From the IMG/VR virus record IMGVR_UViG_3300018876_000047, positions 1-36,609 of that record: DNA of 36,609 bases; one strand, written 5' to 3'. This document shows, piece after piece, positions 1 through 10,900 of this stretch. How positions within the stretch are numbered: the first letter of the stretch is position 1; each line of letters begins with the position of its first letter. The translations under genes and the position numbers were made by a program. The notes under the pieces were generated by a model that saw only the letters and a program-made list of their open reading frames with translations, was not told the DNA's origin and searched no databases. Source of the stretch: a virus.

Positions 1-3000
1 CCTTGAATACCTTGAGCACCTTGCGCGCCAGGAGCACCAGCACCTGGGCCACCCTGTGCACCAAATTCACCTTGGGTACCTTGAATACCTTGAGGCCCTG
101 GAGCACCAGTTCCTGTATCACCCTGGTGACCCTGAATACCTTGAATACCCTGAACACCTGATCCACCGATACCATCTGTACCTTGGAATCCTTGAATACC
201 TTGTGTACCCTGGGTTCCCTGAGCTCCCTGTGTGCCTGGAGTACCAACCTGACCGGCAAAACCTTGTGCACCTTGAGAACCCAATGTTCCCTGAGCAGCA
301 TCACCAGTTCTAAAGAATTCTAAGAAACACTCATCCCCAGCAGTGAATGATTGTGTTCCTTCATCTATCAGTGTTGATAATGTCAATTCAACATAGGTTG
401 TTTGATTGATGACAGCTGTGACTGGCCAGATATAGAATTCAGCAAAATCTGGAGTCGCGTTATTATCGGTGCCCTTAATAACAATGTAACCTTTGGGGTT
501 ACTTGTACTAGCACCGAATGAATTTAACCAGCCATCAACCGTCGGATTACCTGCGTCAGCACTAGCGTTGTTGATATAGATTGCAGTAGCTGCATTCTGG
601 GTACCATTATTCAGTCTGAAATTACCAGTACCTGGGTCTGACTGAGCAGTGCCTGAATCAAAGGCGAATTTAAATCCAGCAGAAGCACCAGCCTGACCAT
701 CATTACCTTGAATGCCCTGAGCATCGGTACCTTGATTACCTTGAATACCTTGAGGACCTGTTCCGCCGGGGCCTTGGAATCCAGCAAAACCTTGGTTGCC
801 ATCTTCTCCTCTGTAGCCTTGAATACCCTGTGTTCCCTGAGCACCAATACCAGCCTGACCTTGGTTGCCTTGGATACCTTGAGTTCCTTGAGAACCAGCA
901 CCATCAGCACCTTGGAAACCTACATCACCTTGGAAGCCATCTGTTCCCTGATCACCCTGAATACCTTGAGTTCCTTGAGCACCTTCGTCACCGGAATCAC
1001 CAGTTCGAGCAAATGTTACTGTTACATCTTCTGAGTTGACAAAGGTTCCATTACCATTTAGATATGAAACATCAATGGTATGGGTCTCATTATTTTCAGT
1101 AGAACCCGAGATCGTGTAGATATGGAATATCGCGGGATCTGATTTCTTCGTGACCTTTACGTGGCCCTTGATGGCTGATGTTGAATCATCAATTGTCCTC
1201 AAGTAGGCCTCGATGCTCACACCGTAGTCATCAATTTCACGAATGAATATCTGAGTTGCGGCAGATGGTGTGGCATTATTGTAGCGAATTAAGCCATCGT
1301 AACTTCCAAACGGAGGATAGGTCGAGGTTGTCGTGTCGAATGTATAGTCAAATGTGACACCACCGAATCCACCTGATGCTCCCTGAATGCCCTCACCCTG
1401 AGGACCTTGAGGCCCTTGAGGACCTTGGACACCCTGCGGGCCAAGATCACTGATAATAATATTACCGACCATGGCCGCATGAGTAGAACACTGATAATAT
1501 AACAGGCTCGGTGCATTGGGAGGCACGACGAATGTGATTTCACCGTTGTCCTCACCATTATTGGTGACCCCAGTATTATACTGATCTCCAGTACCTGTAC
1601 CTGGGTCTGTCTTGATATAGAACGGATGCCCTGAAGCATTGATCTGGAATTTATATGTGAATCCCCGAATCAGAATGATATCTGGGTTACCACCGATACC
1701 ATCGACAACATAATCAGTGTTACCGTTATTGGTGATCTGATAAATTCTTGCACCATCGGAACCTATCTGTCCCTGAACACCTTGAATACCAGTGTTACCT
1801 TGTGGCCCTTGGATACCCTGGGTACCTTGATTTCCTTCTGAACCGTCAGCTCCTTGTGAGCCAGTAGCACCTTGGAGACCAGTATCACCCTGAATACCCT
1901 CATCACCGGTAGGCTGGAATGTAATGTATACGCCATTACCTTCAGCAGCAATGATTGATGTCCAATCAGAATCACCGGATTCGAATTGAACATTAATAGT
2001 CCACCAACCGGTCTGATCAGCAAAGGCAGTATAAGAGAATTTAGCATAATATCCCCTGAAGCCTTTACTCACGATTGTGAGATAACCCTTAGGAGTATTA
2101 TTCACCCCATTTAGGGCTGGGATGATTGTATCGAATACCTGATTATAGACATCAAGGTCATCGATATACAATGCCGTGGCTGATGCCAACAAAGCATTAT
2201 TGAATTTTAAATTACCGAACGATGGATCTGACGCAGTGGTATTTGTATTGACGTAATTATATTCCCAAGACAATCCACCCATCGGGCCGATTGCACCTGT
2301 ATTACCGCCAAGACCTTGTGCCCCTTGTGGCCCCTGAACACCTTGTAGGCCCGGAGAAGAAGGAATAAACGTAAGGACACTTTCTGGTCCATATGTTGAT
2401 ACCTGGCCAGTTTGGTCAGTCGAGCCCGATTCCCACTCTAAGTCTAATGTCCACCAGCTAGTATTATCTGTGATTCCATTGACCAAGAACCAGGTATTAA
2501 TATCACCCGATGCAGTATTAGCATTGCTTAAAATCAAACTTCCGTATGGAGCGGAAGGTAATTGACTCATATAACCCAATACAGCTTCTATACCATTAGA
2601 TAAACCAACATCACGATCATCAATATACATTTCTGGAGTCCCAGAAAGGAAATTGCTATCAGTTTTGAAGAATGTTTGGCCTGGATCTGAGGCTGTCGTT
2701 TGAGCAGTATTGTAATTATAGAGGAATGAAAAAGGAGGTAATCCAGTACCAACAGTACCCTGTGTACCACTGAATCCTTGAAGACCTTGAGCACCCTGAT
2801 TACCAGCTGGGATGAATGTGATAGATGCAGTAGCATCACCAGTAGGTACTACAGCACCAGCATTCCAACTTGTGCCTGGGAACGCGTCTGTTCCTTCGAG
2901 CTCAGATCTCTCAATGAAATTGATATCAAAATTACCCCAGTCAGAACCAGTACCTGTTACAGACCAAGTCCAGTTGGTATATTCATATATGATATACTGA

Positions 3001-4472
3001 TAAGTGCCATTTGATTCTCTGGCACTTCGAATTATAATTTGGCCTTTCGGGCTAGATGTGATAGCATCAAGATAATTAAACAGTTCGTCGATTCTTCGAC
3101 CCGAACCCGCCAGATCATCGATCCACATTTCTGTGGCTAATGTTACGTTAGAATTGTTTAAATACCAAGTATTAAGGCCGGGGAACTGGCCACCAGTTGT
3201 ATTTGTACTGAATTCCCAATAGAAAGACAGACCTCCTGCCCATCCTTCCACACCTTGGTTACCAAGATTTCCTTGAATACCTTGATTACCCTGTGTTCCC
3301 TGAGCACCCTGAGCACCACCAGCACCGGTTCCACCTTGGATACCGAGATCCCCTTGGATACCTTGAGGCCCGGATATCCCTTGTGGGCCCGTGTTGCCTT
3401 GCAATCCCTGAACCCCTTGGTCACCCTGAATGCCCTGCGTACCTTGTGGCCCCTGATTTCCCTGAAGCCCTTGGAATCCTTGAATACCCTGATTCCCTTG
3501 AGTTCCTTGGTTACCTTGAATGCCTTGAGGCCCAGTATTACCCTGTATACCTGTTGGACCTTGAGTACCGATAGCATCAGTACCCTGAAAACCTTGAATG
3601 CCTTGAGGGCCAGTATTACCCTGTAATCCTTGAGTACCTTGCGGTCCTTGGAATCCTTGTGTTCCCTGTGGGCCTTGGATACCTTGAGGGCCAGTATTGC
3701 CCTGTAAACCTTGATTACCTTGGATGCCTTGGTCGCCCTGAAGCCCCTGAGGACCTAAGAACCCTTGAGGGCCTTGAATACCTTGGATGCCTTGAATTCC
3801 CTGAGTCCCTTGCGGGCCTTGGATACCCTGTGGTCCGACATCGCCCTGAATACCAAGATCACCCTGGGTTCCCTGAGAGCCCTGAGGCCCGATAAATCCT
3901 TGGATACCTTGGAAACCAATAGGGCCTTGAATACCGAGATCACCTTGGACACCCTGTGGACCTTGCAGACCAATGAATCCACGAGACCCTTGGATGCCTT
4001 CTTCACCAAGTTGACCCTGAACACCCTGATCTCCCTGAATACCTTGGAAACCCTGAACACCTCTAAAGGAACCGATGTTTACCCAGTTCGTGCCGTCGTA
4101 TATCCACAGCTCATCTAAAAGGTCATCAATAACACCTTCACCGATATTTGCGCCTGGAAAAGTAGCATTTAATAGTGCCTGAGGATCGCCGGTAGAATTG
4201 ACATCAGCAACAGAACCAATAATTGTGAACCCAGGGCCGTACTCACCTTGTGTACCCTGATCGCCTTGGAGACCTTGAAGTCCTTGAACACCCTGTGGCC
4301 CTGTGCCTAAATCTAACCACTGAACACCATCTGAATATTTTAGTGTCCCATCATCAGCATAAACGATTGCACCTTCGAATGGCGCAGGGTCGAGCTGTAT
4401 GGGAAAGGCCTGGGGTATTCCCTGGCCTATGGTTTTATTTTTACCGGATATAGTTCGAAATTGTTCTGGCAT
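1..4472 (-). CDS. Collagen-like modular tail fibre protein with an embedded cupredoxin-like domain (3' end outside window)
   Basis: The frame is open from an ATG at 4470-4472 to the left edge, at least 1490 codons with no stop in the parts I translated, so the C-terminus is missing. After a short N-terminal region (starting MPEQFRTISGKNKTIG) come Gly-X-Y runs, mostly GxQG (GPQGIQG, GNQGTQG), at about 4240-4315, 3240-4075, 2750-2810, 2300-2360, 1765-1905, 1375-1445, 690-1000 and 1-305. Between them lie five related beta-rich modules of 120-140 aa and one cupredoxin-like domain (about 1440-1770). Y positions are mainly Gln, not Pro, as is common in bacterial and phage collagen. The start follows an AGGA-type ribosome site and lies 15 bases after the upstream 141-aa gene. 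A trimeric, rod-like fibre or capsid/tail decoration is the likely role; the adhesin role is inferred from neighbours. Out-of-frame ORFs on both strands here are shadows of the repeats. Confidence 0.88.
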   Translation of the reverse strand, partial: MPEQFRTISGKNKTIGQGIPQAFPIQLDPAPFEGAIVYADDGTLKYSDGVQWLDLGTGPQGVQGLQGLQGDQGTQGEYGPGFTIIGSVADVNSTGDPQALLNATFPGANIGEGVIDDLLDELWIYDGTNWVNIGSFRGVQGFQGIQGDQGVQGQLGEEGIQGSRGFIGLQGPQGVQGDLGIQGPIGFQGIQGFIGPQGSQGTQGDLGIQGDVGPQGIQGPQGTQGIQGIQGIQGPQGFLGPQGLQGDQGIQGNQGLQGNTGPQGIQGPQGTQGFQGPQGTQGLQGNTGPQGIQGFQGTDAIGTQGPTGIQGNTGPQGIQGNQGTQGNQGIQGFQGLQGNQGPQGTQGIQGDQGVQGLQGNTGPQGISGPQGIQGDLGIQGGTGAGGAQGAQGTQGNQGIQGNLGNQGVEGWAGGLSFYWEFSTNTTGGQFPGLNTWYLNNSNVTLATEMWIDDLAGSGRRIDELFNYLDAITSSPKGQIIIRSARESNGTYQYIIYEYTNWTWSVTGTGSDWGNFDINFIERSELEGTDAFPGTSWNAGAVVPTGDATASITFIPAGNQGAQGLQGFSGTQGTVGTGLPPFSFLYNYNTAQTTASDPGQTFFKTDSNFLSGTPEMYIDDRDVGLSNGIEAVLGYMSQLPSAPYGSLILSNANTASGDINTWFLVNGITDNTSWWTLDLEWESGSTDQTGQVSTYGPESVLTFIPSSPGLQGVQGPQGAQGLGGNTGAIGPMGGLSWEYNYVNTNTTASDPSFGNLKFNNALLASATALYIDDLDVYNQVFDTIIPALNGVNNTPKGYLTIVSKGFRGYYAKFSYTAFADQTGWWTINVQFESGDSDWTSIIAAEGNGVYITFQPTGDEGIQGDTGLQGATGSQGADGSEGNQGTQGIQGPQGNTGIQGVQGQIGSDGARIYQITNNGNTDYVVDGIGGNPDIILIRGFTYKFQINASGHPFYIKTDPGTGTGDQYNTGVTNNGEDNGEITFVVPPNAPSLLYYQCSTHAAMVGNIIISDLGPQGVQGPQGPQGPQGEGIQGASGGFGGVTFDYTFDTTTSTYPPFGSYDGLIRYNNATPSAATQIFIREIDDYGVSIEAYLRTIDDSTSAIKGHVKVTKKSDPAIFHIYTISGSTENNETHTIDVSYLNGNGTFVNSEDVTVTFARTGDSGDEGAQGTQGIQGDQGTDGFQGDVGFQGADGAGSQGTQGIQGNQGQAGIGAQGTQGIQGYRGEDGNQGFAGFQGPGGTGPQGIQGNQGTDAQGIQGNDGQAGASAGFKFAFDSGTAQSDPGTGNFRLNNGTQNAATAIYINNASADAGNPTVDGWLNSFGASTSNPKGYIVIKGTDNNATPDFAEFYIWPVTAVINQTTYVELTLSTLIDEGTQSFTAGDECFLEFFRTGDAAQGTLGSQGAQGFAGQVGTPGTQGAQGTQGTQGIQGFQGTDGIGGSGVQGIQGIQGHQGDTGTGAPGPQGIQGTQGEFGAQGGPGAGAPGAQGAQGIQ
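305..3235 (-). repeat. Five diverged copies of a beta-rich module between collagen segments
   Basis: Approximate copies are 2815-3235, 2365-2745, 1905-2295, 1000-1370 and 305-690. Each begins with an aromatic-rich strand ('SWEYNYVNTNTTASDPS', 'SFLYNYNTAQTTASDPG'). Then comes an 'NN...ATxxYIDD' segment, a 'PKGxxxI' segment, a 'TxWWTxxVxxxxG' segment, and an end of the form 'ITFxPxG' directly before Gly-X-Y sequence. Copies are clearly related but far from identical at DNA level. The cupredoxin-like domain sits between the third and fourth copies. Function unknown; they may be globular knobs along a collagen stalk. Confidence 0.75.
1440..1770 (-). other. Cupredoxin-like domain inside the collagen-like fibre
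   Basis: In-frame translation between two Gly-X-Y runs gives about 105 residues with the plastocyanin/amicyanin pattern. A His in 'SGHPFYIK' (codon 1626-1628) is followed by 'YYQCSTHAAMVGNI' with Cys at 1488-1490, His at 1479-1481 and Met at 1470-1472. The C-x2-H-x2-M loop has the spacing known from amicyanin, the shortest type-1 copper loop. All four expected ligands are present, so copper binding is plausible, but it is inferred and not shown. Confidence 0.75.
3240..4075 (-). repeat. Longest collagen Gly-X-Y array (low-complexity DNA)
   Basis: About 275 residues of nearly uninterrupted Gly-X-Gln/Gly-X-Pro triplets. On the plus strand the DNA is a mosaic of near-identical words such as CCTTGAATACC and CCTTGAGGGCC repeated every 9 to 18 bases. 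One short interruption ('TDAIGTQG') breaks the triplet register near 3570-3580. Such DNA is prone to slippage and unequal recombination. Confidence 0.85.
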
Positions 4473-4487
4473 TCTAGGTTCCTACGG

Positions 4488-4913
4488 TTATACTACATCG
4501 TCTTCTTCAGACTGACCGAGAGTGAATGATAATGTAACATCTATCGCGTTATTAGCATCACTTTTGGCTTCCAGAATGTCTCCTGATTTTAAGAACTGAC
4601 CATTAAGAGGAATGGGGATTGTTTCATAACCAGGAACTTGCAAGTTTCTAATGATCCAAAATGTCTGTGTAAGATCAAATCTGAAAACTTGCACATCTAC
4701 TGTAGCTGTATTAGCTGTAGTATTGCAACAAATTAAAGGACTGATAATTTCACCAACACCTGGCTCTACAGTAGTCGAACCACCGAATACCAATTCGGGA
4801 ACCTCATAATTAGGCACATTAATCAATTCCTGCCAATTTACTGACAACGATTTATTGACCGCAACTGGTTTCGCGTCTGGCGCCTGTGAAGTAGCGATTG
4901 TGGTTATAGCCAT
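4488..4913 (-). CDS. Small beta-rich putative virion structural protein
   Basis: 141 aa starting MAITTIATSQAPDAKPVAVN, with no signal peptide or membrane segment. After a polar N-terminus the chain alternates short hydrophobic strands with Gly/Pro turns ('GSTTVEPGVGEIISPLICC', 'PGYETIPIPLNGQ', 'IDVTLSFTLGQ') and ends in an acidic tail (EEDDVV). This looks like a compact beta-sandwich. I do not recognise a named family. It lies between the 4177-aa fibre gene (36-base gap) and the collagen fibre gene (15-base gap). It is preceded by TAGGATC about 10 bases before ATG and a late-promoter-like TCTAAATA. Its context suggests a fibre accessory, connector or minor structural protein. Confidence 0.75.
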   Translation of the reverse strand: MAITTIATSQAPDAKPVAVNKSLSVNWQELINVPNYEVPELVFGGSTTVEPGVGEIISPLICCNTTANTATVDVQVFRFDLTQTFWIIRNLQVPGYETIPIPLNGQFLKSGDILEAKSDANNAIDVTLSFTLGQSEEDDVV

Positions 4914-4940
4914 GTGTAGTAGATCCTATATTCTCTTTTC

Positions 4941-4948
4941 TATTTAGA
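4941..4948 (-). promoter_or_regulatory. Possible T4-type late promoter (TCTAAATA)
   Basis: The minus strand reads TCTAAATA, 7 of 8 matches to the T4 late consensus TATAAATA. It lies 28 bases upstream of the 141-aa gene's ATG, in the gap after the 4177-aa gene. The position matches the other candidates here, but a 7/8 match in AT-rich DNA can arise by chance. Confidence 0.4.
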
Positions 4949-4949
4949 C

Positions 4950-7900
4950 CTAGATTGACGCGCGACTTTGAGAAGCACGTCTTGCAAGTTTACGTACTGA
5001 AGATGTAAATGGTCGTCCTTCGATTCGTCCTGTTCGACCATTAATCCTTAATCCTCGGGCGAAGTACTGGTTGTTCAATTCGTCTGAACCCGACCATCTA
5101 ATTCGACCACCATCTTCATATTGGACAGATGCCAAGGCCGAGATTGCACTACCCAGGTTTCTGAAGTTCAAAGGAAGCGCGTTTCTGTTAACGCCTGCCG
5201 ATGCACCGTTGAACTGGTGAGCAATAGATTCAACCAACGATCCGAATACTAATGAATCTGGTCTTAAAATGTTATCTTTTAAGGCCTCTGATATTAATGT
5301 ATTTACCATCAGAGTATGATCTGGGTCAGGCGTCAGGTTTGTTGTGATATAATTTTGCAATCTATCCCAACATCCAGTGAACGCATCGAGCAGATCTGTA
5401 TTGTTAGCCCCAGCATTTTGATAGCCAATGCCATCCCAGAAGTATATATCTCCCTCCCAGTGATTCACTGCATATGCCGTAGATACAATATATGCCCAAT
5501 TTGGTCTCTGGCCGGTAGAAGGTAATGCTCCGGTATTTTCTAATACACCCTTGAATATCAAGTTTGGATATGCGTCGGATGGATTGAATACTGGGAATAC
5601 GATCTTACCTTCCTGATCGAAGAACGATGCAGAGTAGGTCAGTGTAGCGAAAGATGAACCATAACCAGGCCCTGAGTATCCGCCAGGTGTGGCCAATGCT
5701 GTATTCACATACTTGAAGTCATTTACCATAGCCTGAATGAGGTTTCCGGCATCTCTTCTGGTCAGATATTCATCTACGAATCTGTATGTAGCCCCGACCC
5801 ATCTTACAACATCCTTGGCAAGATCGACTCTCTTGGCAGTAAGCGCGGCCTTCGCATCGAGGTAGATATCACCCATCCATGCTTCATCCGGCTGTATCTT
5901 GACAGGAAGATTCTTAGGTGTGTTATTATACAAAGTGAGATAGAAGATGTTAGCCAAATCCTTGACTTTCTCGACCTCAACTTCACTTGGGAATCCACTA
6001 TTGAGCACCTGCCCCTCGAGCTCACCTTTCAGTGCTCTGGCGCAAATCTCACCCAACTCTCTGTACGATCGACCAGTAGGTTCACGTTGCTCTTCTGGCA
6101 ATCTCAAAATGTTATTCCAGAAATAGAAGTCTGCATTCCATCTTGAAGCCAGATTAGAATTGTAGTTCAAATCCCAGCTGAATGCATCGAGTAGGTAACC
6201 AGAATCTCTATAACACTTGTCTCTATCGTAATCAAGGACATCGAATTCTTTGTTGATGAACTCTATCATTCGATCGGCAAGGACTGTGTCATTGTTATCG
6301 ATTGTCGTTCCGAGAGTTACCAATTCTGCATCGACCCAAGAAAGATCTGGCTCTACCTGAGAAACCAGAACATCAAGATTATCTTCACGAATTACACTTT
6401 CAATAATCTGCACGAGATCTTGAGCACGGGCCCCTTCTGAAGAATTAGAATTATCACCCGTGAAATCTTGTGCTGTAGTCGTGTATTGTGTATCTTGTGT
6501 GTCGATACCTTGGACGATATCTCTTACCAACAGACCTAGATATTCGTAGGTATCTGCAGTCTGTCGCCGTGTTGATACTGGGAGAACACTGATAGCGTTT
6601 TCAAAGTAAATTTGTGCATTGATACGAGTGGCTCTATTTCCACCATATTGAACGTCGTGTGATATCGCGTCGACAATGAAACCAACATCTCGTCGGCAAC
6701 TCTTTTCGATATAACTCAGACCATTCCAATTCTTGGCGATATAATCGATAACACCGGTAGAGATTGTCGCAGCCTGAGCCTCTATTGCATCTACATCAGC
6801 AGTATAATTAGAGGCGACCCAATCGTAATCCGGCTCATCACGTAGTGGTAATTTGGAATCATCTGGATCGTCTACGATATTGGCAATGTACATACCCAAT
6901 TCTTTGGCTCTCTCACCGATCAATGGGTTGCCTGTGATACCGGTAGTAATCTGTGCGACAGTATTGCCAGGAGTTGGTGTTACCGCCTGGAGCTGCACGA
7001 CTTTTTCTACGACCTCTGCAAGACGCATCCATGCAAGTTTTGTAGGCTCTCTCTGATCATATGGAAGCAGATTTACTGCGTTTACGAAATATATTTGAGC
7101 CGCATTCCATGTAGCTGCATTACCCTTATATTGAATATCGTGTGAAATAGCATCGACCACATATCCAGTATCTCTGAAGCACTTGGCCTGATCATAACCC
7201 AAACCATTCCATTCTCTAGCAAGATACGTGATTACATCTTTCTGAACCGTGGGTATTATTGCTTCGATAGCATTAAATGCAGATACATATACAGCATCAT
7301 ATGCAGCAGTATCAGGCTCTTCTTCAGCAGGCAGACCGGATAGACTAGCAGCACCGACAACATTTGTGGTGATATTGACCAGTACCTTCGATCTATCTGC
7401 AGCCTCTGTACCAGCAGTTACGCCCACAATCTGTGATTCTGGGTTACCTGGCGATGGAGTGACAGTCTCGGCATTTACGACCTGGCGTGTCACCTCAGCC
7501 AAATGAGCAAATGCTCTTTCTGAAGCTCTTCTTTGATTCTCTGGTAGTGTATTCACAGTATATGCATTTGTGAAATACATTTCAGCATCTTGGATGGTCG
7601 CACTGTTGCCACCGTGCTGAAGGTCGAATGATACACAATCAAGCAGATAACCTACATCTCTCTCACACTTGGCAGCATCATATCCAAGTCCATTCGGCCA
7701 ATTATTATTTGCATAAACAATGGAGTTGGCAATGATAGATGTCTGGTTGGCAGTGATATCATCATATTCTGTAGTTGTATATCCAGTGGTGACAATCTCA
7801 ACCTCTGCAGGGAGATTATCCAAATTGCCATCATTCAATACATCGATGATGATATCAATTAATGCATCACATTCGTCTGCCTCTGTAGTGGTAGCGATAG

Positions 7901-10900
7901 GATCTGCTACCAGAATATCTCTAACCAAAGTCTTTAATTCTGTATAAGCACCGATTGATGCAGTTGTCTCAGCAGCACTTCCTAGCTGATTGACTGCTCC
8001 ATCAAAATATGCTCGAGCAGATGCCCTTGATCCAATATTACCTCCGTATTTCACATCGTGAGAAATTGCATCAAGAATATATCCTGTGTCTCTTTCACAG
8101 TCAGCGATATCATACGTTGCATAATTAGTGTTGACAAATGTGATAGTGTCTGATATAATACTAGCTTGATTCCCAGTAAACTGATCATATTCTGTAGTAT
8201 CCAGACCAGTGACATCGATATCGACCTCAGCAGGCATACCTGCAGTACTTCCTGCAATCAAAACATTGATTGTGATATCAATCAGATCATTTACCCTTGT
8301 CTGTTCGGGAGCCGTAGTCACGATCTGATTTACGATGGTCTTCAATTGCCCGAATGCAGCAATTGTCTGAGCCTCTTCACCTGGTACCTGAGATGTTGCA
8401 TTATCGAAGTAGGCAATTGCACTCAATCTTGAAGATGAGTTACCGCCGTACTTGATGTCATGTGAAATACCATCTAAAATAAACTTCGTGTCTCTTTCGC
8501 AATCTGCAACGTCGTATGTGAAATCAGTAGTGAATGGAGACGTATTAGCAGCAACCTGATCTGCAATCCAAGTAGTCAATTCTATGGCAAACTGTTGTTT
8601 ATTGCCTTGGATTAATGATACAGCCTCTACTCGATCATCTGTCTGATAATCTGCGCCTTCTGTCGTTGGGAATGTTGAAGGTTCGAATGTGGTAACAGAA
8701 CCATTCAATACATCAATGACACGATCAAACAGATCGTTGATTTCACCGATACTTTCTACAGCCGGCAATCTTGTGAGTTTATCTCTCGCGAATTCGATTG
8801 CTGCTATTGTTGCTGTAGACTGTCCATTGGCAGGATATCCACTAGATGTTCTGAGATATGCATTTGCAGACGTGACAGTATTATGATTGGTTCCTAAAAT
8901 CAAATCTCTGCGTACAGAATCGATGATATACCCAAGATCTCGTGTACACTTAGCATTATCGTAGTAGATATTAGGATAATTTGCCTGAATGAAATCCTGT
9001 ATATCAGAAATAATTGTTGCCTTATTGGCCTGAATTGCTGTACTAGCCGCAGTCCTTTGAGCAGTCTGATATGTGGCAGAACCGTTGCTCGGATATGTAA
9101 CGGCAGGTGTTGTAGTAGCAGAACCATCGAGAATATCGATGACGATATCTGCCAATGACTGTACAGTGGCATCTGATGTGACACTACCCAAGCCCTTGAT
9201 CTGATCAACAGCATATTGAATTACCGCAGCCGTTGCCTCGGATTGATTGCCAAGCAAATATTCTGATGTTGATCTGAGATACGCCTCACCGTTCGTGACA
9301 GAATTGTAATTAGATCCTGTGAGTAGGTCTCTTCGAATACCATCGATGATGTAATCAAGGTCTCGTTCGCAGACCTCATTATCGTAGTCTCTATTCAAGA
9401 AATCGGTCACTGCAGATTTCAGTGTAGCAGTTGCACTTACCGTATTGGATGCCCAGGTCTGGATATCAGTAGCAACAAAAGACAGATCTGGCTCTACCCT
9501 TGCAGGGATATTGGCTTCTGAGATTGTGGCTGCAGTCAGTGCATCAATGATGATTTCCATTAATTCCGAAACCGTGGTAGCCTCTGTGGCAGATGCAGCA
9601 TTACCAGAAACATCTTGAGTTTCTGCGTTACCCGTGGTAGGTGTTACCACCGTCTCGACAACGATATCCTGCATGACTGATGACATATGGACATAGGCAT
9701 CTTCTGTGTCAGCGCGTTGCAATGAAGGCAGTACATTAATTCCATCTTCAAAGTAAATATTTGCGGCTGCAAGTGTGGCCCTGTTACCAGCATATTGGAG
9801 ATCGTGAGAAATAGCATCGATGATATAACCCGTGTCTCTCTCGCACTTAGCCTGGTCATATATTGGATACGTGGCAGTGATATAATCTGTTACATCTTGT
9901 TCTATCAAGGTCTGTGCAGTCTGAATTGCATCATGATCTGCCGTATTAAGGCCAGTGAGATCTGGTTCAACAACAGCAGGTAATCCGGCAGTTGTTCCAG
10001 CAGCAAGAACATCAATGATGATGTCTATCAATTCAACCACACGGAGTCTTTCTGGTGTTGTGGTTACGAATTCGTTTACCTTACCCTTGAGGAAAGAGAA
10101 TGCCTGAATTGTAGGAGCAACCTCTTCGGGCCCTAATTGAGAAGCCGCACCTACAAAATATGCATCTGCAGCTCTGATTGAGGCACTGTTACCGCCGTAT
10201 AGAACGTCATGAGAAACAGCATCAAGAATGTAACCGGAATCTCTGAAGCAATCAGCAACGTCGTAGACCAGTTCTGGGAATTGCTCACCGATATAATCCA
10301 CCACAGACTGTTGAATGGCAGCCCTGTTGTTTTGGATCTGATTCTTGGCAGTGTTTCGTTCGGTTGTCTGATATGAACCACTTCCAGTCAACGGATAAGA
10401 TGGAACAGTATATGTAGTGACAGTGCCATCTAATACATCAATTACCCTTTCGAAAAGTGTGTCGATTGTTGCATCAGCAGTGGCAAGACCTAATGCCTTG
10501 ACCTGTTCCCTGGCACGTTCAACACCAGCGATTGTATATTCTTTCTGATCTGATAATACGTATGCTGATCCTGTTCGAAGATATGCGTCACCCGCAGTAA
10601 TCGTATTATGTGTCGTGTTCAAAATAAGATCACGTCTTACAGCATCGAGGATATAACCGATGTCTCTTTGACATGTCGCGACATCATAATTAGGTAATTC
10701 CTCAGTAATATAAGCGATCACCTCAGCGATGATGAAATCCCTGTTGATCTGCAATTGCTCTCTTGCGTATGTTCTTTCTGCAACGATACCTGGGTTGGAC
10801 CAAGTAAGAGAAGGAGCAGTGTTTGCATCTTCGATGATGTTAGCAACAACCTCGATACTAGCATTCAGACTATTCGTTACCGTGGCACCAGCAACACCTG

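Noticed and set aside
3240-4075. CRISPR-like or tandem repeat array
   Set aside because: The repeated words have no constant repeat/unique spacer structure and follow the Gly-X-Y codon period, so they are coding repeats.
3158-4118. Several overlapping open frames on both strands in the collagen region
   Set aside because: They are out-of-frame readings of the Gly-X-Y repeats, with monotonous composition; the in-frame reading from 4472 explains all of them.
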